DNA of 64,000 nt from Prinsepia uniflora (lineage: Eukaryota; Streptophyta; Magnoliopsida; Rosales; Rosaceae), in NCBI GenBank assembly GCA_032719365.1, contig CM064868.1, forward strand, positions 5,486,001 through 5,550,000. Reading direction: 5' to 3'. Position numbers and translations under genes: made by a program. Position 1 is the first letter of the stretch. Each line of letters starts with the position of its first letter. Shown in pieces: positions 49,062-60,021 of this stretch. Under the pieces are notes generated by a model. The model made no database searches and had not been told where the DNA came from. It saw only the letters and a program-made list of their open reading frames with translations.

Positions 49062-49062
49062 T

Positions 49063-52000
49063 TGTAATGACCCGTCCCGAATATCGGGATTGAATATTAA
49101 TTAATCATGATTTAGAATGACTAATCGGGGATTAGTTGAGTGAAATCGGACGAAACGTGCAAAATGACCGTTTTGCCCCTGGTGTGGGCAAAATGTTGAC
49201 TTTTAGTTCGGGCGGTCAAATGGACTTTGACCGATGACTGTGACGTAGTTCGGGACGTCACGAGTTCATAGACAGGTGGCACGTTCGATTCCGACATTCG
49301 TAGTGAAAGTTATGATGATCGGAAGATGAGGGGTATTTTGGTAATTTGGCATAGTAGGGGCCAAATGTTGACTTTTTGATCGGGAGGTCCGATGGACGAG
49401 GGCCAAGGACCGTTACGTAGGTCTCGTCGATACGAATCCAACGACAGGCGGCATGCTGAAATCGGAGATTCGACGACGAAGTTATGGTCACGGAATCGGG
49501 CTCGATTAACCGAACGAACCGGAATTAAAATAATATTTTAATAGGAACAGTACCCGGTGACTGTGCACATTCGGATGAGTGACAAGTGTCACCCATCCCC
49601 TGAAATCTGGTCCATGTTTCCCTCCCAACACCATCATTACAACATCATCATTTATCCTTCATCATTTCCTCCATTTTCTCCTTAATTCCCTCTTCTTTGT
49701 TTTTCTAAACCGTGGACTTTGGGCATCAAAATTGGGGAGAATTGAGCTCCCTTTCACAACCAGCTTCGAGGGGAATTTGAGAGTTATGAGAGTGGATTAA
49801 ACTGGGAAAACACTGGGGATTAATTGAAGGCTGGAGACTGAGAATCGAAAATTTAGAAAAATTGGGGGGAAATTCAAATACTGGGAATTGAGCCGTGAGG
49901 ATCGAAATTGAACTCACTTCGAGCTTCCTGGGATCATTACGATCAGAAACGTCGAAAGAACGAAGGAAATTGGTGTTGTTTTGACTCTGAACACACTTGG
50001 TGACAGAGGATGAAATTCGAGGTTGAGTCGAGGGAATTGAGGCTTCGATTGATGTAATTGATGTGGGGAATGTGTTCCTGGGGATCCCACGATGCTTCTG
50101 GATCCATCAATTGAAGGAAAACGCTGGAGATTGACTGAACTCCATGGTTGCACAGTGACGAAGAATCGAGTTTGAGTCGTGGCGTTTGAGCCACGAATTG
50201 ATGCAATTGAGTTGGGGAAAATACTTACCTGAGTCCATTGAAGCTTACTGGTTAATCAATTGAACGAAATCAAGAAGGTTTGATGGTTTTCGAAGGATGA
50301 ACAGTGGCCGGATATCCTTCGATTGATCATCTGTGATCGTGAGGATTGAGGTAATGTTTCATGGAATTATTGTTACAGAACTCTAATTGGACTTAAGTAG
50401 AAGCTAATTGATTGATCAATTGATGAATTCAGTGTCGAATTGATAGGATTGGAACCGGGTCTGATCGCGGGTTAAACGACCCGTTTACCAGACAAACGGG
50501 TTGGGACGGTGACACTGTAGCAGGCGCGTGGATTTCACGCGCAGCCACTCACGGCGGCGCGTGGGGGCGCGTCCGGCCTAGTCTCAAGGTGAGGTCAACA
50601 TGACTTTTGATCCTCTCAGTGTAACGAACATTTTGACGTTGATTTCGATGAAATCGGATATTGTTTCGTTAATGTTCCGCGTATCCGAAGTTTTGTATTA
50701 CGTTAAAAATACGTATTTAAATCCCGGAAAAATTGGGGAAAATTATATGTTGTATTTTGAGATGTTAGTAACCCTCTATAATGATTTTGGACAGGAGTTG
50801 TGATTTCCAGATTTTACGGAAAAACGTGCAGCTCGGAAACGGACCGTTTTGGACGGTGTGTGTGAGTGGACTTTGTTTTCTAACAGTGATGCATGCATAT
50901 ATGATTTAAATGCCTTATTATATGATTTTATATGCTTGGGCATGATTTGTGTTTCAATCCGGTAATTTCTCGGTTTTATGATTATTATATTATTATTTTG
51001 GGCGATTTTCGAGAAATTACGAAATTTGGTAAAAATAATGTTTGGACTTGGTTTATGAGTCCGGGATTGAAATTGATTGAAAATAATGTTTGGACTCGGA
51101 TTATTGAGTCATGGATTGAAAGATGATGTGGTGACTCGGGAATGAGTCGAGGGTCAATTTTGTGGATTTGTGTGAAAATGGCAACAGAGGTTGCAACGCA
51201 AGGATTTGCGTGATAATGATATGTTGGGCATGATAACCCAAGTGAATAGTGATTTTGACTCGGTTTTGGAGTCACTTGTGAATTTGATGAAATTAATGAT
51301 TTTTGTGATTTTATGATTATTTTAATCAGTCCTTTCGGGCACGTTTTACGAGGTACGTACAAATGATGTTTTGGGCTAGGCCCGGAGTCTAAATGATTTC
51401 TAAAATGATGTTTTGACTTGGTTGGTGAGTCAATGATGATTTCCGGATTGTTCTATTGATTTAAATGTGATTTTAACGGTTTATGTGTAAAAAGTATTTT
51501 GGGCTTGAGACCCAGTTGAGAATGACCTTGACTTGGTATGAAGTCAAGATTTGATTGAAATGTTTTGGGATGTAATTCCCGGGATGGTGTTCATTGTGAT
51601 TGTGATATTCCCAGACGGTCGGTGCTTGGGGGGGGATTACCCAGACGACCGGAGCTTGGGGGATGTGATTGTAGGATCGGGAGTTGATCCTATGGTAGTC
51701 AGCTTCTCGGATGATACTGAGCCTGGATGTACCACTCGGAGGTGTCTGATCCTGGGGATGTGTTCGCCCAGAGGTGACTGAGCCCGAGGGGGTTGAGCCC
51801 AGAGGTGTTTATTCCCGAGAGAGTGACTGGATATTGGCCTACGCGTAGTGCAGCACTTGTGAGTAGTGTAGTTTGATTGATTGTGCACTTGTGAGTAGTG
51901 CAGTTTGATTGATTGTGCACTTGTGAGTAGTGCAGATGTGATTGGTGATATTTTATGCACTCGTGAGTAGTGCGGATTGATTGGATTGATATATTTATTG

Positions 52001-52497
52001 TGCACTGGTAAGTAATGCTGATTGGTATTGATTGTGATGATGTACTGGTATTGAGTACGGGTTTTTGGTCCTTGTGGCCAGGTGATTATGTTTTCACATG
52101 TTTTGGCCTGAGAGCCGGGATTTGATGTTTTATAACATGAACTGATTTGGTGAGCATGAGTTTTATGGACCATGGGAAAATATGTTTTGAATTTATCGGT
52201 CACTCATGTTTTACGATATGCATGCAAGATTGTGAAAACTGGAGGGTAAGATTGTATTTTGATAAATGTTTTTATCAAAGGTCATTTTTGTCCACTCACA
52301 CCTTTTCTGTTTTATGACCCTCCAAGCCGTGGTACGACGTTCGGGACTGATCGTGAGGCAATGACAGCAGCAGAAATCCGCGCAAACATCCTTTGTCTGG
52401 CAAGCACTGAAGGGGAGTTTCAGACCTTTAGTTGACTTGTCAGACGGGAGCAGGACCGGGCACGGGTTTTGACGTCCAGTTGGGACGGGTCCTGTCA
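49063..52497 (+). mobile_element. 3' LTR of gag element
   Basis: Same length as the 5' LTR. I find five substitutions: 43078 T/49256 C, 45008 G/51186 A, 45691 C/51869 T, 45796 A/51974 G, 46147 G/52325 A. All are transitions, four of them C/T or G/A changes in a pattern like deamination. No indels seen. Confidence 0.95.
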
Positions 52498-52503
52498 CTC
52501 ATG

Positions 52504-54554
52504 CCCGAATTCTCATTTCATAAACCGAACTGGGACTCAAGCCCGATGTTACAATCAATTGGGGCTCTAGCTCTATATCACGACTAACTGGGCCCTAAGC
52601 CCGAAACCATAAATCAAAGGGGCCTTAGGCCCGATTTCACAACCAATAGGGCCTAAATCCCGATACTACAGTCAACAGGGCCTCAAGCTCGAGATTATAA
52701 CCAACTGGGCCTCAAGCCCGAACTCGTAAACCAATGGGGCCCTCGGCCCGATCGTATGCTCAAATGGACCCTCGGTCCGATTCCTCGTAAAATTAAATGG
52801 ACTCCAAGTCCGAGAGTTTGTAAATCAAATGGGTCTCAAGCCCGAGTTCATATTTCCAAATCCAAAACCCATTCATGAAACCCTCATTGAAAACCTAGTA
52901 CGTACAAGCATCGTATAAAATCAGAAATCTCGAAATACGTGTAAATACGTAAATCCTAGGCTACCACAAACAAATGCACTCATGGCATCACAAAACATGT
53001 ATGAAAACAATTATAAAACATTTATGCATGCATCAGTTTAGAAAGAAAGGTCCACTCACAGACCGTCCAAAGTCGCGCATCGATACGCGCGCCAAAACGT
53101 CTTCCGGGCCAATCATCACCTCCGGGGTTCCCGAACCTATCCAAATTAATTTAGAGGGTTACTAACTACTTAAATAACCCCTCACTAAAGCCCCGTAATT
53201 TTCCAGAATTTTTAACTATTTTTAAACGTGACCCGAAACCTTCGGACAACCCGAACTATATCGAGACGAAGTGCAATCGACTCGAAAGCAGTCCCAAAAT
53301 GTTCGTTACATCGAATAGATGAAATTACATGTTGGAAGTTTCCCCATATTATGTCTCACGTGCCTCCACGCGCCGTCCAAAAGGGTTGCGCGTGGGAGCC
53401 ACGCGCCCTGCACTGCAGATCATCCTTGTTCTCCAACAGCCAGTCCAGTCTCGTTCAGTTGGGCCAGCCGGTCCAACTGGACCGGCTTGACCAGTTCATC
53501 ATCCTATCTCTCTCAAATCCGGTCTGTTTGCTTCCATTTTGATTCTATTTTTCCTAGTTCCTCAATTCCTATCTATTCATATGAAAAGAACTAACAAAAA
53601 CTCCCTAAAACCCGACCCATACAAACTCTCTTTCACGACCCATTTTCCCGATCACCCCCTGGGCTTCCTCAGTCGTGAACCACCACCAAAACTATCCTAT
53701 TATCTTCCTAACAACCCAATAATCATCTCCCAATCATCCAAAGCTATCCATAACGTCAAAATCAAAATAAATGGAAATTTGGGTCTAACCAAGTAATTGG
53801 GTTTACCTGGTTTCCAGGGCCCTCACCGCCGTGGACGGCGATCTTGCCTTTATCAGCCACTATCAGTCTCTCTCTCTGTTCCTATCTCTCAGTCCAGTAG
53901 CCAGGATTGAAAGGGTCGATGGATTTGGTTTGGGTGAGATCGGGTGAGAATGAGGAAACAAAGAAGGTGAAATGATATGCATGAATGTGGGGTGATAGGC
54001 AATGGATGGGTGACACTTGTCACTCATCCATTGGGCCTGTTTGAAATATCTGGGCCCCACAACAGGACAAAAGTGAACTTGCCTCGAAAAACGTGCTATC
54101 GTGAATAGTACTTCAAAATTTCCGTGAATCGTAACTTTTCCATCGAACATCCGAATTCAACGTGCCACCTATCTACGGATTTGTATCAATTCGATCTACG
54201 TAACGGTCCTAAGCCCTCAGCCATCAGACCTCCCAGGTCAAAAGTCAACTGGTTGCCCCTTTTCAACTAAATTACCAAAATGCCCCCAAACTTCTGAACA
54301 TCATAACTTCTTGCTCGAACGTCGGAATAGAGCGTGCCACATGTCTATGAACTCGTGACATCTCGAACTACGTCATAATCATCGGCCAAAGTCCATTTGG
54401 CTGCCTGAACGAAGAGTCAACGTTTTGCCCATTTTAGGGGAAAAATCGTCATTTCGCCCTGAACGTCCGTTAATCCTCGTCTAATTCCCAATTAGCGAGG
54501 CTAATCCGTCATTAATTCTTAATTAATTTTGATAATTCGGGATGGGTCGTTACA
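52504..54554 (-). mobile_element. Antisense LTR, 5' part
   Basis: Continues 42884. It begins with at least ten antisense GGGCCT..GCCCGA phrases (52504-52860). The 'ggtccactcacagaccgtcc' phrase follows (53050), the GC-rich TGCGCGTGGGAGCCACGCGC hairpin (53386-53405), and the LTR start (TGTAACGACCC on the minus strand) at 54554. It abuts the outer element's LTR at 54555 without a matching duplication. Confidence 0.7.
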
Positions 54555-55811
54555 CCTGTCATGTGAGTTCATTGAAGCAAATTTAAGTTTCAGACCTGGA
54601 AGCTCGAATTCAAGGCCCCTAAACATGTTTAGAAGGCTTAGACGATTGTTCCCAGTTGAATTTCAAGAAGTTTGAACATGGGTACAACATAGAAACCGAA
54701 GGTCAAAAATTTGGCCGAAATGTGAGGATTGAATTCTTGAATTCAAGGTATTAATTCCATGTTTGGATGATATAGAACTATTTCTAGACCTCAAGTGACT
54801 CGATTGGATGAAATAATTGAGAAGGTTGGGTGTAGAAAAGGCGAATTTTAGACCGAGTTGTGCTTGTCCGGGTCAGGACTTGAATTGCAGGTTCACAGGT
54901 TGACCCGTTCGAGCTTGAAGATGTCCTGCACATCGCGTGAAACCCACACACAGGGAGCTTTGCCAGAGCATGAGGGCGCGTGTCAGGGTTTTTCGAGGAT
55001 GGGTGATTCTTGGAATTTTCAGAGGAGTATACGGCTCAGAATCCAACTGTGTGGACGATGTGTGATGGACATTTGTCTTATAAAGTGCGATGCATGCATA
55101 GTTAAATATTTTACGTGAGTTATTGCATGATTTGATTTCAATGATTTGGAATGACTAACTAATGATTTTGTGGATTTATTTATTGGTTTATGGACATGAT
55201 TTTACGGATTTGCATAAAAATGGTGTTTTAGGCTTGAAACCCTGTTGGAAATGGTTTTGACTTGATTTCAAGTCAAAGATTGTTTTGAAACTAATGTTTT
55301 GGGTTCATGTTCAGGCTCAGATGTATAATTCCCGGGAGGATTCAGATGTGTAATTCTCGGGAAGGCTCAGATATGTAATTCATAAGTAGATTTTGGATGT
55401 GTAATTCCTGAGATTTAGGTATTGGATTGTGTTTGATATTGGAAAATGTGGGACATAGGTTTTAATGCAGGTTATGAATTGCGGGTCCCACAGTTTTCCA
55501 TGTGATTTCAGTATGATTATTCTTGTTTTACGTTATGCATGCATGTTTTAAACTTGAGGGTAAATGGTTTATTTTTATCGAAAAATATTTAAACTCTTTT
55601 TTTTCACTCACACCTTTGATGTTTTTTATGACCCTGTAGGATGTGGCACGAAGATCGGGGCTAATCGAAAGGTGGAGGCATGAGTGGGACTCAGTACAGC
55701 TATCTCTTGTCTGGCAAATGATAAGAGTGTTTTTCAGAACTTCGGTTGACTTATCAGATGTGAGTAGGACCAGGCACATTCATCAAAGCATTTTTGGGAT
55801 GAGTTATGTCA
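54555..55811 (+). mobile_element. 5' LTR of outermost element, second part
   Basis: 54555-55080 matches 59511-60021 of the 3' LTR ('gagttcattgaagcaaattt', 'gcttagacgattgttcccag'), and 55074 onward matches 63888-64000. The LTR ends 'ttatgtca' at 55811. The repeated 'gtaattcccgggaggattcagatgt' phrases at 55315-55410 are a small tandem repeat. Confidence 0.7.
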
Positions 55812-55814
55812 ATT

Positions 55815-55826
55815 TGGTATCAGAAC
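55815..55826 (+). promoter_or_regulatory. Degenerate primer-binding site of outermost element
   Basis: TGGTATCAGAAC lies three bases after the LTR end, one base different from the site at 46323. It places the 5' LTR boundary at 55811. Confidence 0.75.
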
Positions 55827-56397
55827 AGTGTGGTATTGATTGTGGTATCCATGTCAAGCCTCTAAAGTGCGAGCCGTGCATTTCTCGGTAATGAGATACG
55901 AAGGTATATAAGATCCCAGTATAGACTTTGGGATGGAATGGACCCTGGACTAGGGGTCAGACATTGGATATTGTGCTTCGATAAAGGAGGACTTGTGTGG
56001 GTCCGGATAGTGAGTGAACTCAGATGCTAGAAATGTAGCATGGATGGACGAGTTGGACTCGGACGAGATAGTTAAGTGAATTCCTTGGTTATAGTGAGTA
56101 TTTGATGTTTTTATGTGTGATGGGAGATCCTCGATAGGATGTGGTACACCCAACGATTTTTTGCTAGATGATTAGGCATGCTGATGGTGGCATGGATTGT
56201 GAATGTTGAATTGGACTTGGAAGAAGTAGGATGTCGTTTTAGGACTCGAGATGAGTCATCACATTGTATTAGGGCTCTCGAAGTGCCAGAAATTTGAAAT
56301 AACGATTATAATTTCACATAGCAAAAGAGGGTTCGGGTGGGAAGCTGCAGTACCGATGTAGACTTAATCTCCATGGTTGTTGGAGGGATACATTCGA
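55827..56397 (+). other. Short non-coding interior of outermost element
   Basis: About 570 bp with no gag or pol similarity. Phrases such as 'acttgtgtgggtccggatag' resemble the start of the post-gag block at 47310-47335. It is interrupted at 56398 by a solo LTR and finishes at 58931-58963 with 'gggatgaaattccttaaggggg', the usual end of these interiors plus a polypurine tract. Confidence 0.55.
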
Positions 56398-58925
56398 TGT
56401 AACGTCTCGTACTGAATTTCAGATTAGATTAGTGATTAATGGAGGATTAGTGGACTAATCGGTGCTTAGTCGAGTGATTTCGGACGGATGGTGTGAAATG
56501 ACCGTTTTGCCCCTTGGAATGGGTAAAATGTTGACTTTTGGCTCGGGCGGTCAAACAGACTTTGATCGATGACTGTGACGTAGATTGGGACATCACGAGC
56601 CCGTAGACAGGCAGTACGTCCGATTCTGACATTTGATGAAAAAGTTATGAAGCTCGGAAGTTATAGTGGCATTTTGGTAATTTGGTGAAAGGGTATTTTG
56701 GTCATTTGCTTTACTTTGGGATTTGTGCCTAATCAAATTGGGACACTTGTCCCTTGTTTGCAAGGTTGTGGAAGCCTCAGCACCGCCTCATACGATTTTT
56801 AAAAGGATGTGAGGGTGTTCGATGATTGTTGGCCGAGAGAAGAAAAATAGAGTGACCTTGTGTGTGTGAGTGAAACTGTGAGAATCAACCGACACAACAC
56901 CTTTGATCGAACCCGACGAGGCTAGCCGGTGAAGGAAACTGAGAGAAGACGATGAGATGATCGTGGTGGTGTGATCACGATGGACCGTCGTGGATGGTGG
57001 CCATGAAACCCGTGAAGGTAAGTTTTGTAATTCAAAAATTGGAAATTGACTTTTCGTGGTTGTTGAGTGGTTTTGATGATTGGAACATGTTTCTGGAGGT
57101 TGTACTAAGGTTTTGGGATCGAAAGTAAGGCTGGAGGTGGCTGGGATCGTGAGAACATGCCGGAGGAAGGTGGCTGCCCTGTTCTTCGATTTGGAAGGTA
57201 ATTTCCAGACCAGGATTTCTAGTTTTGAACCTATAGATCGATTGTACATGTTAGGACGAAGCTATAGGAGTTGGAAGGGTTGAAAAAGGAGTAGAAATGA
57301 GTGAGAACCGATCTCGCCGGTTTAGTTGGACCGGAGTTGCAGATAACTGGGCTTGAACCAGTCGACGCAAGGTTGAAGAAGGTAATGTAGCCGGAGCGTG
57401 GGTTTCACACACAAGGACTATGGATGGCGCGTGAGGGCCCGTGTGCCCTAGTTTCGAGGAACGGTCAACATGTAATTTTATCCTTTTGATGTAACAAATA
57501 TTTTGGGAATGAATTCGAGTCGATCGGACACTGTTTCGGCGTAGTTCTAAGTGTCCGAAGGTTTATGGTCTATGTTAAATACGTATAATACCAGAAAATT
57601 AATGGGTTTTAGTGAGAGGTTATTGGAAGTGTTTGTTACCTTCAAGTGCGATATGGATAGGTCCGGGAGTTCTGATGATGGTGGATTAGCCGAAAAGGCG
57701 TGTGGCGCTTATATCGAGGTAGTAGCTAGGATGGTCTGAGAGTGGAATTTGCTTTTTAAATTATAATGCATGCATAATTGTTTTATATGTTTTCTATATA
57801 TGTGATTTCTATGCTTATGATTGTGATAATTATGATTTCTGTATTTACACGTATTTCAATGTGATTTAGGTATTCACACGTACTTCGAGGATATGGTTTT
57901 ATGCTATGGTTTGTTAATGGTTTTGATGGATGATTTTATGTTGTTTATACGTGTTGTGTTTCGATAATGGGTTTGATGAAATGATATTGGATTTTGAAAA
58001 GTGAATTCGGGCATGAGTCCCATTTCGATAAAAATTGATTTCGGATTCTAGTTTTAATGTGATTTCTGATTTGGATTCTAGTTTCGAAATGGTGATTTCG
58101 AATTCGGATTTAGAAATGGTTTTTATGGATTTGGATTTGATAAAATGGTTTTGAATTGGATTTGTTGGATCTGGATTTGGGTTTAAAGACTCGGTGATTG
58201 ATTGTGACGGGGGAGGGCCCTATGTGTGATTTGAGTTTAAAGACTCGCGAGTTTAAAGACTCGATTATTGATTTCCTTCGATGCCTGTTATTGAGTTTAA
58301 AGACTCGTTGATCACCCGGGAATGCCTGATATGTGATTTGAGTTTAAAGATTCGGTAATATGAGATCCAGCAGGTTTGATTGATTGATTGATATGTGTTT
58401 TTGGATTTATGTGATATTATAATTGTTTTCACATGGTTTTCAGATGTTTTGGGTAGTGGCCCCATGATATTCGATTTATGGTTTTGGGCTAAGGCCCAGT
58501 GATTTGATGAAAGGAAATGTTTTTGGTTTTATAAAATTTTTTCTTATGTTGGAAACATGAAATGGTTTTCAAATGCATGCATTGGTTTTACGTGGAGGGC
58601 ATAAATATCTTTTCTAATAAAATGTATTGTATGAACTTATTATTTATTTTCGTCCACTCATAGTCTTTTCTGGTTTTTTTCGATGCCCTTCAGGTTGATC
58701 ACGGTTTGGGCTACTGATGAGACCGAGACATCACACGTTCCACTACTATTTCTGTGCACCCTGGAAGCCGGTTGGACGGTTAGCCTAGGTATCCCTGGCC
58801 TAGCTTACGTGTTACATGAAGGTTAGATGGGTGTCTCGCCTTCGTGTCATACATGGGTTAGATGAGAGCATGTCTCATCCTTGTAATCCTGGGGGGGGGG
58901 GGGGGGGATTGGGATAGGGTCTGTC
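56398..58925 (+). mobile_element. Solo LTR, target duplication TTCGA
   Basis: 2528 bp. Starts TGTAACGTCTCG and ends near GGGTCTGTC, a degraded GGTCCTGTCA with the final A lost. TTCGA at 56393-56397 is repeated at 58926-58930. It contains GAGTTTAAAGACTC motifs at 58184-58360 and a 17-base G run near its end. More diverged from the family pattern than the other solo LTRs, so probably older. Confidence 0.8.
58891..58907 (+). repeat. Poly-G run of 17
   Basis: Seventeen uninterrupted G bases near the end of a solo LTR, where other family members have GGGA-type sequence. It could fold as a G-quadruplex; its length may vary between individuals or be hard to sequence. Confidence 0.85.
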
Positions 58926-58963
58926 TTCGAGTTTCGGGGATGAAATTCCTTAAGGGGGTAGAT

Positions 58964-60021
58964 TGTGAGGACCTGGAAATTCAAAAAAGGAAATTTCGAG
59001 AGTTTGAAAGGAAATTGACGTTTTTACCCTTAGTTTATGTGGTCAAAAGTTAACTTTTTGTTCAGTGTACTTTTTGGACTTTTCGTGAGGACCGTTATCA
59101 AGGTCTCGGAGTCCTAAGTCCATAGACATGCGGTATGTCAAAATCAGAGTTTAGACGTATTTTTTATGGGTATAAAATGACCAACGGTATTTTTGTAATT
59201 TGAATTATTAAGGGCATTTTGGTCTTTTCAGGGTAAAAAGATGATTCAACACTTTTGTTGTTGTGCTCGATTGGGATGGTGATAAGTGTCACCATCCTGT
59301 TGAGGTTAGTGGCATGTTGTTGAGACCTCGTGTGTGTATATCGTGTAATGGTGTTTGTGTAATGGAGGAGTAATTCAAAAACCCAAATTCGAAGCCTTTG
59401 GTTTCAGAACCAAAGAGAGAAATACTGAAAGGGAATTGAGTAAAAGAGACAACGACGAAAGGAAAAAAAGAAGAAGAAGGGAGGAATGAAGAATCCAGAC
59501 CCGAAAACCCGATTGACCTATGAGTTCATTGAAGCAAATTTTATTTTCAGACCTAGAAGCTAGAATCCCTAAATGTGTTTACCAGGCTTAGACGATTGTT
59601 CCCAGTTGAATTTCAAGAAGTTTGAACATGGGTACAAACAGAAATCGATGGTCGAAAATTTGGCTGAAAGGTGAGGATTGAATTCTTGAATTCAAGGTAT
59701 TAATTTCATGTTTCGATTATATAGAATTGTTTATAGACATCAAGTGACTCAAATGGATGAAAGCATTGAGAATGTTGGATGTAGAAAAAGGCGAGTTTTG
59801 GACCGGGTTGTGCTTGTCGGGTTAAGACCCAAATTGCAGTTTCGCAGGTCCACTCGCTCGAGCTTGAAGATGACTTGCATAGCGTGTGAGACCCACGCCT
59901 AGGGAGCTTGGTTGGCGAGTGGGGGCGCATGTCAGGATTTTTTGAGGATGGATGATTCCTGGAATTTACAGAGGAGCGTACGGCTTGAAATCGAACTGCG
60001 TGGACGATGTGTAAGTGTACA
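58964..60021 (+). mobile_element. 3' LTR of outermost element, first part
   Basis: Starts TGTGAGGACCTGG after the tract 'aagggggtaga'. It matches 24176-24640 and then 54555-55080. It includes about 85 bp (59430-59514) absent from the 5' LTR at the nest junction. Interrupted at 60021; resumes at 63888. Confidence 0.8.

Larger units (their letters stand above)
42885..52497 (+). mobile_element. Complete non-autonomous LTR retrotransposon encoding only gag
   Basis: 9613 bp. Two LTRs of 3435 bp (42885-46319 and 49063-52497, offset exactly 6178) start TGTAATGACCC and end CCTGTCA. CTCATG flanks both sides (42879-42884, 52498-52503), a 5-bp duplication plus one chance match or a 6-bp duplication. 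The primer-binding site TGGTATCAGAGC at 46323-46334 follows the 5' LTR and fits initiator-methionine tRNA. A polypurine tract (AAGGAGGGAAGG, 49050-49061) precedes the 3' LTR. The 2743-bp interior carries gag (46364-47218), then about 1.83 kb without protease, RT, RNase H or integrase. This matches the published class of terminal-repeat elements with only a gag domain. It would depend on another element's enzymes to move. Confidence 0.93.

Noticed and set aside
35935..54554. Treating the whole antisense LTR as a solo LTR with target duplication
   Set aside because: The flanks (ACACG at 35930-35934, CCTGT at 54555-54559) do not match, so I list it only as LTR pieces.
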